NCBI RefSeq assembly: GCF_036924595.1
Contig: NZ_JAZHRV010000001.1
Location: 6,138,001-6,202,000, forward strand
Direction of reading: 5' to 3'
DNA length: 64,000 nt
Source: Bradyrhizobium algeriense
GTDB taxonomy: Bacteria; Pseudomonadota; Alphaproteobacteria; Rhizobiales; Xanthobacteraceae
Below the pieces are notes generated by a model, which did no database searches, was not told where the DNA came from, and saw only the letters and a list, made by a program, of their open reading frames with translations. Numbering within the stretch: the stretch's first letter is position 1; each line of letters starts with the position of its first letter. The translations under genes were made by a program, and so were the position numbers. Below are positions 10,574 through 18,985 of the stretch, piece after piece.

Positions 10574-11206
10574 GACGACGCCCGCCTCGATCCCCGACAA
10601 TGAGTGCGAACTAGAGATAGAGAACGGGTCACCGGATTAAGGGCCAGGACCGAGCCACCGATGCAGGGCGAAGTGCAGCGTGGTGTCCGACCTACACCTA
10701 CGTACGTCCAACCTCGCAATCGTAAGGTTGGACGAAAGAAATGCGTCACTTCCTTGATGCAGTCCAACCAGACCAACCTGTCCACGGCGGCGAATCCAAC
10801 CCCAGTCTGCAGTTTGAGAGTGGGAGGGGCCTCGTTGAGAAATCGGCAGGGGAATAGAAGCCTTTCTCTTTCTTAATTTTGGTTGGACAGGTTGGACACC
10901 TTGGACCGGCACTGAAAAGCCCGAGGCTTCTCGCGTCCAACCAACGCGGCGTGCATCCGGACGTGCGGACCGGCTCATTCCCTCCCCGCCAAAGATAACA
11001 AAGGTAGCAAGGTTTCACCGCCCCCTCCACCACCGGCGCACGACGGCTCCCCGTCATCGCGGTGCTCACGTCCCACCTTGAAATCTTGAGGCGGCCCCAG
11101 CGGCGTTTGCCCCGGGTTTACCATTTCGCACCAGATTACTGGGTTCCGGAACATGTGGCGGATCGACCACGAAGTGGGTGGCCGATTTCCGCGGCAGGAG
11201 GTGCAA
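10574..11206. repeat. Non-coding region with iteron-like GTCCAACC repeats
   Basis: I see no credible gene in this 630-bp stretch. The octamer GTCCAACC or its complement GGTTGGAC occurs at 10706, 10726, 10762, 10881, 10890 and 10935. Near matches lie at 10773 (ACCAACC), 10794 and 10900. The first two form a perfect 9-bp inverted repeat (10705-10713 and 10726-10734, 12-nt loop). The density and the position right after a primase-helicase suggest replication-initiator binding sites or priming signals. Confidence 0.55.
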
Positions 11207-11557
11207 ATGTCACTACTCAAGAGACTAGAAGAAGCGTGCGCGGAGCTTGATGCGCAGTATCAGGACCCCTGGCGTAAAAAGGTGGAAGCCGAAGTGCGCG
11301 GTAAGGATGCCATTTCCACCGCTGCGCTGCTCGACGCTGTTCGCGTGCCGGCTTCGACGGGCAACGCACGCCGCCTTGCTGCCATCATGCGCGACCTTCA
11401 TTTCATTCCGATCAAGTCGCGGCGGCTCATGCCGGGCGGCCGGGCAGGAAACACCGTCACACGCGGCTGGGCACGCCCTGTTCGCACAATAAAGTCGTCC
11501 CCAACGACGAGCAACGCCGGTAGAGCCGGTCCTAACCTACAGGGGATGATCCAATGA
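11207..11557 (+). CDS. Small probable winged-helix protein of the replication module
   Basis: This 116-aa protein starts at the ATG at 11207, which has a clean GGCAGGAGG site nine bases upstream; earlier in-frame starts lack one. Residues 30-75 (ISTAALLDAVRVPASTGNARRLAAIMR, then LHFIPIKSRR) resemble the winged-helix segment found at or after the C-terminus of P4/VapE-type primases. The Arg/Ser-rich tail is not recognisable. Its stop overlaps the next start (ATGA), so it is coupled to the 161-aa gene. A DNA-binding role beside the primase is inferred. Confidence 0.6.
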   Translation: MSLLKRLEEACAELDAQYQDPWRKKVEAEVRGKDAISTAALLDAVRVPASTGNARRLAAIMRDLHFIPIKSRRLMPGGRAGNTVTRGWARPVRTIKSSPTTSNAGRAGPNLQGMIQ

Positions 11558-12039
11558 GATATGAGCTTCGACAGGAAGGCAACAATTTCATTCACGTGGA
11601 GACGGGTCAGTCTGCAGGCTATGTTACCCCTCTGGAAAACGGCCGGGGGTTTAGTGTGCATCGCGATCTGACGGAAATTAACGAGCGCGATCAGATCGGC
11701 GTTGTCAAATCCATCCAAGAGGCGTTGCCTAAACTTAGCTATTACTATTTGAAGCACCTTCCGAAGTGGGTGCGCAGAAGAGACGGCCAATTTGGTGGGG
11801 ACGCTGGGTACGTAATGTGTACGGTCTATTCCAAATGGTCTTTTTATGGGGTGTTTGAAGTAAAGCAGCAAGAAGACGGACAATGGGTTGCCACTCGCTG
11901 TACGGAAAAACTGCTTCGCGACGGCGAAGAAGTAACCTTCCCCACGGCGGAAGTAGCGCGCTACGTGGTCGATCGGCACAAGCGTGATGGTATTGCAAAT
12001 TATCCGGCGCTCGATGACGGCTACTCGTGGGGAAATTAA
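11554..12039 (+). CDS. Hypothetical protein coupled to the replication module
   Basis: This 161-aa soluble protein has no domain I recognise. It is rich in aromatic residues (LSYYYLKHLPKWVRR, YSKWSFYGVFEV) and charged, with no signal peptide or membrane segment. Its ATG overlaps the stop of the preceding gene by four bases. It may belong to the element's replication or regulatory module; function unknown. Confidence 0.6.
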   Translation: MRYELRQEGNNFIHVETGQSAGYVTPLENGRGFSVHRDLTEINERDQIGVVKSIQEALPKLSYYYLKHLPKWVRRRDGQFGGDAGYVMCTVYSKWSFYGVFEVKQQEDGQWVATRCTEKLLRDGEEVTFPTAEVARYVVDRHKRDGIANYPALDDGYSWGN

Positions 12040-12172
12040 CCCGGTGGGACCGACTGGATACCAAACCAACGGTAACAAGGTTTCATTCCTTAGCTTTGCG
12101 CAACTTGGTCGTGCAGCGCCAGTCTGCTAAATCAATACAATATGATTGGGACAGAATGGCGCGGAGAATGGC

Positions 12173-12889
12173 ATGAAACAATTTCACGGTTCGCTCGATG
12201 AGTTGAAGGCAGCGGTGGCCGCATGTCACCCGAATGGGGAATGGACCGCCGCTCCCACGAACGGTTTGCAGGCCTTCAGAGCAAAAACCGGAGAGGTATT
12301 GAATTGGTGGCCCACAAAAGGAACACTTCAGTTCCAAGGCAAAAACCAAGATGTGTTTCGAGATAAACTCGCTACGGCTTTGGGTGCACCTGCACCGGTC
12401 ATTGCTGTCGCGCCCACGGCAAATGCGAAGATTTTTGTAGTGCATGGCCATGACCGCGATGCTCGCGATCAACTTGAACTCGTGCTGATGCGCCTCGGCC
12501 TTCAGCCGTTCATTTTGCAGAACTCGGATGGCGGCAGCAAAACCATCATCGAGGCGCTAGAGCAGCACATCTACCAAGAGGCGGCGTTCGGCATCATTTT
12601 GCTCACTCCTGACGACTACGGGTACGTCAAGACGGGCACGGACGCAGATCGACAGCCGCGTGCCCGACAGAACGTGATACTTGAGATGGGGATGATCATG
12701 GCAGCGCTCGGACGAAGCCGCATGGTCATCCTGAAGAAGGGAGCTTTAGAGCTTCCCTCGGATGCTGGGGGCATTTTGTATATTGAGTTCAACGACCACG
12801 TTCGCGAAATCACTCCTAAATTGGCGCAGCGACTTCAGAGCGCTGGTTTCGATATCGATCCACACAAGATCGCTGCTGCTTCCGCGTGA
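12173..12889 (+). CDS. TIR-like nucleotide-binding protein (CAP12/PCTIR type)
   Basis: This 238-aa protein has two parts. Residues 1-70 form a small domain (SLDELKAAVAACHPNGEW; GEVLNWWPTKGTLQFQGK) that I have seen at the N-terminus of TIR-like predicted nucleotide-binding proteins. Residues ~85-215 are a TIR_2-type domain: KIFVVHGHDRDARDQLELVL, GGSKTIIEALE, IILLTPDDYG, RARQNVILEMGMIMAALGRS and LPSDAGGILYI. Glu171 in ILEMGM sits where TIR NAD hydrolases carry the catalytic Glu. Such proteins deplete NAD+ in abortive anti-phage defence when activated; activator and activity here are inferred. The ATG at 12173 is preferred over the TTG at 12146 because GCGGAG lies six bases upstream. No cyclase, Argonaute or STING partner is adjacent. 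Confidence 0.8.
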   Translation: MKQFHGSLDELKAAVAACHPNGEWTAAPTNGLQAFRAKTGEVLNWWPTKGTLQFQGKNQDVFRDKLATALGAPAPVIAVAPTANAKIFVVHGHDRDARDQLELVLMRLGLQPFILQNSDGGSKTIIEALEQHIYQEAAFGIILLTPDDYGYVKTGTDADRQPRARQNVILEMGMIMAALGRSRMVILKKGALELPSDAGGILYIEFNDHVREITPKLAQRLQSAGFDIDPHKIAAASA

Positions 12890-13034
12890 TCACACCATGA
12901 CAGCGAACGTTAGCGTAAGCAGATTGCAGCCTGGCCGGCGCACCGGTGACCGTCCCATTGCTGTAGTTCTGGCAAGTGCAAAGGTAGAACGTCCTCTCCG
13001 TGCGATACTTGGCCGTTTGCAGGCGTCTGAGCTA

Positions 13035-13110
13035 GGTCCGTTCGTCCCCCGATAACAGACGTTCGAGGACGGGGGGTGCTATGTCCGTTTCGTGCCAACA
13101 ACGGACTCAC
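13035..13110. repeat. Interspersed repeat remnant, copy 1
   Basis: Contains GGTCCGTTCGTCCCCCGATA, then ATGTCCGTTTCGTGCCAACA and ACGGACTCAC. The same words recur in the other copies (GTCCGTTTCGTGCCAATTCC, GGACTCATGCACCGCAGC). It is non-coding and degenerate. Confidence 0.6.
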
Positions 13111-13173
13111 AGGCAAACCTGCTCGATTTCCTCGTCGGCGGGGCTAGCGACGGTCAGCCCTCAAACGCGGCAA

Positions 13174-14958
13174 TTACTCCGGCAACCCCGCCTTGCGCAA
13201 GGCGTCCGCGTATTTGGCGAAATGTTCTGGTCGAAATTGCATGAGGCGATCCTTGAGATTGGAAACGCACATGTCTGGATCGAATTGAAGCGCGCGCGCA
13301 ATGGCCTGATGCGCGTCCTCGGAGCGCCCGGCCGAAGCGTAGCTTGCCGCTGCCACCCGTAAGGTGATGAGACTCGGCTGTTCCCGGACTGCCTTTTCCG
13401 CCCATAATGCCGCGTCGCTATAGCGACCAGCGAAAAAATGACCAATTGCGGTCACGGCCTGCATCGAGAACATGAGGGGGTCGAGCGGGCTTAGGCGCAT
13501 AGCATGGGCCATGTGCTCGATCACCGTGTCCGTTTCGCCGAGCGAGGTTCTCACCCAGCCGCTGGCGGTCCACGCAGCCGCCAGGTTCGGATTGAGGACG
13601 AGCGCCCGATCGACCAACGCGGCGCCTCCTTCAGCATCATTGGCGACGTAGGCAAGCGCACATCCGCCGTAAGATAGCGCGACCGCGTCGTCCCTGCCCA
13701 GCGCCGCCGCCCGCTCTGCGAGGCGTTTCGTCTCGGCAATGTCTTGCGCGGGTTCCATCATCCAGCCATTCAACTTGCGCCAGACGTAGCACCACGCCGC
13801 CATGCCATAGGCGGTGGCAAAATCGGGGTCCAGTTCAGAAGCCCGGTAGAACAGCCGCAGCGCCTCAGCATTGGCCTCCTTGGTCCAGAGGTGGACGCTC
13901 GCGATCCCACGCAGATAGTAGTCGTAGGCGTCGAGGCTCTCCGTCGGCTTGCGCTTGGCGCGCTCGATCTCGGCTTGCTCCAGCTTCGGTGCAATCGCAC
14001 CCACCACGCTCGCGGTGACCTTGTCCTGCAGATCGAAGATGTCATCAAGCCCACCATCAAACCGATCTGCCCAAAGATGTGCCCCAGTGGCGGTATCGAC
14101 GAGCTGTCCCGTGATGCGCACTCGGTTGGCTGCTTTCCGGACGCTGCCTTCCAGCACGTAGCGCACCCCAAGCTCGCGCCCGACCTGCTTCACATCGACG
14201 GCGCGCCCCTTGTATGTGAAACTCGAGTTGCGGGCGATGACGAACAGCGCCTTGAAATGAGATAGCGCCGTGATGATGTCATCGACCATTCCATCAGCGA
14301 AGTAGTCCTGTTCCGGATCACCGCTCATGTTGGTGAATGGCAGAACAGCGATGGAGGGTTTGTCGGGGAGAGCGAGCGGCAGGGCAGTCTCGATCGGTGG
14401 CTTTGTTAGCATTGCCGGCGAAAAGTTTGGGCCGATGCGCACGCGCCAGACGCGCATTGGCTCGGCGATATTCTTCAATACCTGCGGACCCATATCGTCA
14501 TAATCGATACCGATCTTGCCCCGAATTTGCCGATGAGCATCGTCTGAAATGCTGACGCCGCCAGGTTCTGCGATCCCTTCGAGACGCACCGCAATATTGA
14601 CCCCGTCACCAAAGATATCATCGTCTGCGATGATAATATCACCGACGTGAATGCCGATGCGAAATTCGATCCGCATGTCCTGCGGCACATCGGTATTTTG
14701 CTCCGCCATGCTGCGCTGGATTTCGTCGGCGCATCGGACGGCATCGACCACGCTGGCGAACTCAACGAGAGCGCCGTCCCCGGTATTCTTGACGATGCGT
14801 CCGTGATGCTCAGCGATTTTGGGATCGAAAAGCGTCTTTCTGAGAGCTTTCAGTTGCGCCAGCGTGCCTTCTTCGTCGATCCCTATTAAGCGGCAAGAGC
14901 CCGCGACATCCGCCGCCAGAATAGCCGCCAGTCGCCGCTCTACGTGCTCGCTGCTCAA
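13174..14958 (-). CDS. Class III adenylate/guanylate cyclase with TolB-like and TPR regions
   Basis: This 594-aa protein is of a kind common and multi-copy in Bradyrhizobium. Residues ~8-180 are a class III nucleotide cyclase domain (RRLAAILAADVAGSCRLIG with metal-binding Asp17; KNTGDGALVEF with the second Asp; GIHVGDIIIADDDIFGDGVN). Residues ~205-320 resemble the TolB-like N-terminal domain (PSIAVLPFTNMSGDPEQDYF; YVLEGSVRK; AHLWADRFD). The remainder is TPR repeats (TEANAEALRLFYRASELDPDF and following). It should make cAMP or cGMP. The family's usual AGYSRLM reads AGSCRLI here, so activity is not certain. A TTG start at 14958 fits family alignments from memory. There is no membrane segment, so it should be cytoplasmic. 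Confidence 0.9.
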   Translation of the reverse strand: MSSEHVERRLAAILAADVAGSCRLIGIDEEGTLAQLKALRKTLFDPKIAEHHGRIVKNTGDGALVEFASVVDAVRCADEIQRSMAEQNTDVPQDMRIEFRIGIHVGDIIIADDDIFGDGVNIAVRLEGIAEPGGVSISDDAHRQIRGKIGIDYDDMGPQVLKNIAEPMRVWRVRIGPNFSPAMLTKPPIETALPLALPDKPSIAVLPFTNMSGDPEQDYFADGMVDDIITALSHFKALFVIARNSSFTYKGRAVDVKQVGRELGVRYVLEGSVRKAANRVRITGQLVDTATGAHLWADRFDGGLDDIFDLQDKVTASVVGAIAPKLEQAEIERAKRKPTESLDAYDYYLRGIASVHLWTKEANAEALRLFYRASELDPDFATAYGMAAWCYVWRKLNGWMMEPAQDIAETKRLAERAAALGRDDAVALSYGGCALAYVANDAEGGAALVDRALVLNPNLAAAWTASGWVRTSLGETDTVIEHMAHAMRLSPLDPLMFSMQAVTAIGHFFAGRYSDAALWAEKAVREQPSLITLRVAAASYASAGRSEDAHQAIARALQFDPDMCVSNLKDRLMQFRPEHFAKYADALRKAGLPE

Positions 14959-15049
14959 GATCGACCCCCGGGCTCGGGGAAATTGAATGGTTATATAGCA
15001 GGATTGTGGGCCGATGTCCGGCTATGCTCATGTCCGAAACGGGTCATGT

Positions 15050-16432
15050 GTGGACGACGCCCGCGTTGCAAGAAGAATCTGACGTTCGGCTTGCGGTCGG
15101 GTGCAAGTCATGTGTCCGGCCTGTTTGCGCGGCACCATGACCGCTGGCCCTGATGTAGTCCGCGGATCGGGTCCCAATCATTCGCACGGGCTTTGACGCC
15201 CATGACCCAGAAGCGGGTTGTCCCAATCGACGGCTCGACCGTTTCGCATCACGCCATCATCACCCTCGCAATTCGGTTGTCTTGCTCCGTCGTCGCCTCA
15301 CGCTCCCATTGCCAAGCCTCTTTAGGCGGCTGCAGCAAGCTCCGGCGCTCGATAGTATCCTCCCTTGGCCATGATCGCCCAAGCGATGCGCGCCATCTTG
15401 TTGGCAACGGCAACGGCGACGAGCTTGGCCGGCTTCTTGGCCAGCAGCCTCATGACCCAGGGGTGCTTTTGCGGATGCTGCCGGGCGTGTCGAACAACAG
15501 CTGTTGCACCGATGACGAGCAACCGTCGGAGATAGCGATCTCCCTGCTTGGAGATGCCGCCGAGCCGCTCCTTGCCCCCCGTCGAATGCTGCCGCGGAAC
15601 AAGTCCGATCCATGCCGCAAAATCCCGACCGGATTTGAAGTCACTCGGGTCTGTGACAGTAGAAGCAATGGCCGTGGCCCCGATCACGCCAATCCCGGGC
15701 ACGGTCTCGAGGCGGCAGCTCATATCATTGGCACGATGATGGGCGTGAATGGCGCGATCCAGAGTCCCGATTTGCAATTCCAGAGCAGCGAGTTGATCGA
15801 CGATGGCCTGCAGCGCCTGTTTCATCGCAGATGGAAGAGCTTCGCGGTTACTTTCGTCCGTGATGATCGCGGCGAGCTGCGCGAGACCTTCGCGCCCCGT
15901 CTCCGCAATGAGGCCGAACTCGGCAAGGTGGGCTCGCAGCGCATTGATCAGCTGCGTGCGCTGACGGATTAAAAGATCCCGCGTTCGATGCAACATCAGC
16001 AAGGCTTGCTGATCGGCCGACTTGATCGGCACGAACCGCATTGATGGGCGTGTCACGGCCTCACAGATGGCGGCTGCGTCGGCAGCATCGTTTTTCGACC
16101 GTTTGACATAGCCCTTCACGTAGCTCGGCGGCATCAGACGCACGGTGTGACCGAGCTTGGAGACTTCACGTGCCCAATGATGAGCGGTTCCGCAGGCTTC
16201 CATGCCGACCAGGCAAGGGGGAATCTTGCTAAAGAAGTCAATGACCTGCTTGCGCCGCAACTGACGAGTGATGACGACCTTGCCCGCACTATCCACGCCG
16301 TGCACTTGGAACACGTTCTTGGCGAGATCAACGCCGATGGTGCTAACCTGCATGTGGACGACCCCCTCCAGTGATTCGTTGTTGAACGATCACCCTTTGG
16401 CACATTCGATGCCGGGAGCGGGCGTCGTCCAC
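15050..16432. mobile_element. IS110-family insertion sequence (approximate limits)
   Basis: The 15-bp sequence GTGGACGACGCCCGC at 15050-15064 is repeated inverted at 16418-16432 and brackets the transposase gene. Subterminal inverted repeats occur in the IS1111 branch of IS110. True ends may lie several bases outside, and IS110 elements make little or no target duplication, so limits are provisional. Confidence 0.65.
15322..16353 (-). CDS. IS110-family transposase (DEDD)
   Basis: This 343-aa transposase is intact. The N-terminal RuvC-like DEDD domain starts at STIGVDLAKNVFQVHGVD, with the acidic Glu in LVGMEACGTAHHW and the paired Asp in RSKNDAADAAAI. The C-terminal IS116/IS110/IS902 (transposase_20) domain follows: LETVPGIGVIGATAIAS, FAAWIGLVPRQHSTGGKERL and GDRYLRRLLVIGA, with the conserved Ser/Gly-rich active region. 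The length is normal for the family. It inserted between the cyclase and a cupin gene, in DNA rich in repeat remnants. Confidence 0.95.
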   Translation of the reverse strand: MQVSTIGVDLAKNVFQVHGVDSAGKVVITRQLRRKQVIDFFSKIPPCLVGMEACGTAHHWAREVSKLGHTVRLMPPSYVKGYVKRSKNDAADAAAICEAVTRPSMRFVPIKSADQQALLMLHRTRDLLIRQRTQLINALRAHLAEFGLIAETGREGLAQLAAIITDESNREALPSAMKQALQAIVDQLAALELQIGTLDRAIHAHHRANDMSCRLETVPGIGVIGATAIASTVTDPSDFKSGRDFAAWIGLVPRQHSTGGKERLGGISKQGDRYLRRLLVIGATAVVRHARQHPQKHPWVMRLLAKKPAKLVAVAVANKMARIAWAIMAKGGYYRAPELAAAA

Positions 16433-16436
16433 CACA

Positions 16437-16500
16437 TCATTCGCGTCGGTTTTGCCGCGCACCGATGACTTCTGGTCTACCCCTATAAACAGACATCGTT
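16437..16500. repeat. Interspersed repeat remnant, copy 2
   Basis: TCATTCGCGTCGGTTTTGCC, then CACCGATGACTTCTGGTCTA and CCCCTATAAACAGACATC, match the left half of the repeat as seen at 29060 and 32253. It abuts the right end of the IS110 element. Confidence 0.6.
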
Positions 16501-16599
16501 ATTGTACGCCGGGATGTCTCACATGCGCCATTACGTGCTGTCAGTCGGGCCAGAAAAAGCCCGGCCGTTAAGCCAGGCTCTCCCGTTGGCGTGTTTATT

Positions 16600-17064
16600 T
16601 CACTGCGTCTTCTTGCGCGGGTCGTCAGCCGGGTTGATGTAGTCGATGCCTGCTGGCCCGAGATACTGAATTTGGATGATCGCCTCCTCGTTCCCTGTCC
16701 AAGCGTAATGTGGGTGGTTCGCCGGGTGCGTATACAACGAACCCGCCTTCAACATCTCGCTTTTCTTTTCTAACTTTTCACCCTCGCCGGTCCCGAAGGT
16801 ACCGCTGATCACGGTGGCAACCTCGACAAAGGGATGAGTGTGTGGCGGAATTTGATAGTTAGGTGGAAACTTAACGCGTTGGACGACCATCTCAGCTTTT
16901 GCCGGATCGCCCAGAATGGTCGTGAATTGCGCACCCTTCGGTAGGGTCGGGCTGTCCTTCCAAGTCAGCGCATCGGGCTTCACCACGATCCCCATCATGG
17001 CACCTTGCGCCAATGCCGAACTCGCCAACGCGATCAAGCCGACCAAGATAAGAAGCTTTTTCAT
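16600..17064 (-). CDS. Secreted cupin-domain protein
   Basis: This 154-aa protein starts at the ATG at 17064, just after a GGGAGGACTTCC ribosome binding site; the longer reading to 17082 lacks one. Residues 1-20 (MKKLLILVGLIALASSALAQ) are a typical Sec signal peptide. A single cupin barrel follows, with metal-ligand candidates PPHTHPFVEV and a second motif NHPHYAWTG. Small periplasmic cupins of this type are common in rhizobia. Metal binding is likely, but the substrate is unknown. Confidence 0.82.
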   Translation of the reverse strand: MKKLLILVGLIALASSALAQGAMMGIVVKPDALTWKDSPTLPKGAQFTTILGDPAKAEMVVQRVKFPPNYQIPPHTHPFVEVATVISGTFGTGEGEKLEKKSEMLKAGSLYTHPANHPHYAWTGNEEAIIQIQYLGPAGIDYINPADDPRKKTQ

Positions 17065-17325
17065 GGAAGTCCTCCCTGGCATGGTTGACTAAAAGCCCTG
17101 CGCGCCGCGATCGACACGCGTTCCAACGACGCGCCAAAGGTTCGTAACATTAGGGCAGTCAATGAGCGGCGGCCATATAAAATTGAGCGTGCGAGTGACC
17201 TCGAGCGCCCAGCCGCCTATGTCGGGCCCGGTTCCCAAACCATTTGGGGGAGCGCCCTTGCGGGCCTTAGTGGATTGTAGGGCATCGCCTCGGCGCTCGA
17301 TTGACGGAAGGCGCAGAGGACCGCT

Positions 17326-17433
17326 TAGGGTCAATTGCGTCGTTTGACCTCTGCCTGCCATTTCCGGCCTACCTCGAACAACGGACATCAACAGACCGGT
17401 CTCGTTGGTCCGGTTCGTGCCAATTGCAGAACT
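17326..17433. repeat. Interspersed repeat remnant, copy 3, in the 17065-17431 gap
   Basis: GGGTCAATTGCGTCGTTTGA is followed by a diverged CATTTCCGGCCTACCTC, AACGGACATCAACAGACCGG, then TTGGTCCGGTTCGTGCCAAT. It is a fuller copy with both halves of the repeat. The rest of the gap upstream of the cupin gene shows no gene. Confidence 0.6.
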
Positions 17434-17650
17434 AGGGTTTATCGGCTTCAGCTTTGTCCGCTTTATCGGAACAATTTAGTCTAGGGTCTGGGTAGCTTGG
17501 ACACGGCGGCCACTCACGGAAGTTGGCCCTAACCTGCCGGGATTTCTCCGCCAATCCGTAACTGGCCCACAATGCCAAACAATAGACGCTGCCGCAGATC
17601 AGGCTGGTCGCGATCATGAGCGCAAAGACAACGCGTCGACCGTTTGTCAT
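17432..17650 (-). CDS. Small single-pass membrane or exported protein
   Basis: This 72-aa protein has one hydrophobic segment (VVFALMIATSLICGSVYCLALWASYGL) followed by a short polar tail with two cysteines. Its ATG touches the stop of the preceding gene (TAAATG), so the pair is co-translated. I do not recognise the family. The N-terminus should be inside and the tail in the periplasm. Confidence 0.55.
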   Translation of the reverse strand: MTNGRRVVFALMIATSLICGSVYCLALWASYGLAEKSRQVRANFREWPPCPSYPDPRLNCSDKADKAEADKP

Positions 17651-18127
17651 TTACTTATCACTCTTCAAAGCGATCCAAATGTCAGCTTGCATTTGGGAAA
17701 ATTCTTTCGACCACTTCATCGGGTCGGATCTTTGATAATGACTAGCGTCTAGCACATGCCCGTGCTGCGGATCATCACGAAGCGCTCCCAGAACGATCCC
17801 TCGCCCGACATCAGTATGGGTGCAGGCAGTCGGAATAAAGATTATCGTCAGTGGGCCAACATCGATGGGGCCTTTGATCACCCTATCAACGCGCGCTTTC
17901 ATTATGACCCACAGACGCCCCATGGCGTCGCTAACATTCCTTTTGGGGTCATAGATCGTCGCCTCAACAATCACAGGCGCATCAACGTCGGACGGAACAT
18001 GCTCGAATAGGATACTGGCTGCCTGGTTGAAGCAGGCAGATGCACTGGTGCAGGTGACGAAGCAAAAGGACAAACAGATGAGCCATACGCGAACGAGGCT
18101 CTTTGCTGTGACGGTTGCAGTGTTCAT
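17651..18127 (-). CDS. Exported hypothetical protein
   Basis: This 158-aa protein starts with a signal peptide (VWLICLSFCFVTCTSASA, then CFNQAAS), cut before or near the first mature Cys. The mature part contains a beta-rich domain (DAPVIVEATIYD; MKARVDRVIKGPIDVGPLTI) similar in style to periplasmic proteins that carry a Cys-stabilised OB-like or SH3-like fold, but no family is assigned. It is directly followed by the 72-aa gene. Confidence 0.65.
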   Translation of the reverse strand: MNTATVTAKSLVRVWLICLSFCFVTCTSASACFNQAASILFEHVPSDVDAPVIVEATIYDPKRNVSDAMGRLWVIMKARVDRVIKGPIDVGPLTIIFIPTACTHTDVGRGIVLGALRDDPQHGHVLDASHYQRSDPMKWSKEFSQMQADIWIALKSDK

Positions 18128-18160
18128 GGCTGATACTATAGATGTAAACAGTCATTGCGC

Positions 18161-18270
18161 AACTTCCGCTACGGGGTCATTCGCGTCACTTTGACCGTGC
18201 ACCGGTCACTTCCGGTCTTCCGCAACAAGCGACAATGCAGGAGCCGGTCGGCATGTCTCAAAGGTGCCAA
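18161..18270. repeat. Interspersed repeat remnant, copy 4
   Basis: AACTTCCGCTACGGGGTCAT, TCGCGTCACTTTGACCGTGC and CCGGTCACTTCCGGTCTTCC lead into GTCGGCATGTCTCAAAGGTG. The last word is shared with copy 7 at 29060. Confidence 0.65.
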
Positions 18271-18306
18271 CAGCAGGCCCTGCCCGATTGTTTATGGACC
18301 TGCCGC

Positions 18307-18918
18307 TTAGTTCGGCATCCCGGGGAAAGACCAGATGGGCGCGTCCCAAATCGTTGTCCATCCGTCCTTGATGCCGCCGTGCGGCGTGAATTCAACGCGA
18401 ACGACCACGAAGCTTCCGGTCCCGCGGTCTAGTCGATAGATGTGCCGGAGCCGCGCGGGCGAAGTGTCCGAGCCACTTTCAGCCTGAAAGACTTTGGCTT
18501 CCTTTTCCCATGTGATCACACCCGGCCTGGCTGTTGTACCAAAGCCGTCCGGGTGCACGATAATCGGGAATTCCACCGGCGTTGGCCTCAGCACGTTTGA
18601 AACGTCGAACACCTGATGTGAGCCAACGATTGCGGCGCAGAACACGATAGCAAGACGGCGGCCTTCCGGGCGTATGAAACGAGCTGGACGCTCTTTGATG
18701 TAATCTTTGTAGCGACAGCCTGATTGTTCGGCCGCAAGGGCAAGGGTGCCGGGCACCAAAGCGGGGTCCGAAACTTCAAACTCAGTTCGTCCATTGGCTA
18801 GCGTGCCCCACTCGCGACGTGTCTCCGTGCGATCCTGTGCAAGCACCGCTGCGGCCGAGTTGAATACCAACATCCAGGCGGCGACAAGTCGAGGAAGAAT
18901 GGAAAGGATCGGGCGCAT
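18307..18918 (-). CDS. Exported hypothetical protein
   Basis: This 203-aa protein has an N-terminal signal sequence (ILPRLVAAWMLVFNSAAAVLAQ, residues ~8-28). The mature part is unassigned: EFEVSDPALVPGTLALAAEQ, then RRLAIVFCAAIVGSHQVFDV, and a C-terminal region with RHIYRLDRGTGSFVVVRVEF. It is probably periplasmic. It stands alone between repeat remnants, just left of the IS1182-type element. Confidence 0.62.
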   Translation of the reverse strand: MRPILSILPRLVAAWMLVFNSAAAVLAQDRTETRREWGTLANGRTEFEVSDPALVPGTLALAAEQSGCRYKDYIKERPARFIRPEGRRLAIVFCAAIVGSHQVFDVSNVLRPTPVEFPIIVHPDGFGTTARPGVITWEKEAKVFQAESGSDTSPARLRHIYRLDRGTGSFVVVRVEFTPHGGIKDGWTTIWDAPIWSFPGMPN

Positions 18919-18985
18919 ACTTGTTCTCTTTCAGGAGCCACAGTCGCAACTTAACTAATCCGTCTTATGATTTCCGCTATGGGTC

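Noticed and set aside
10604..11069. Small frames in the GTCCAACC region
   Set aside because: No ribosome binding sites, frames on both strands overlap, and the repeats dominate the sequence.
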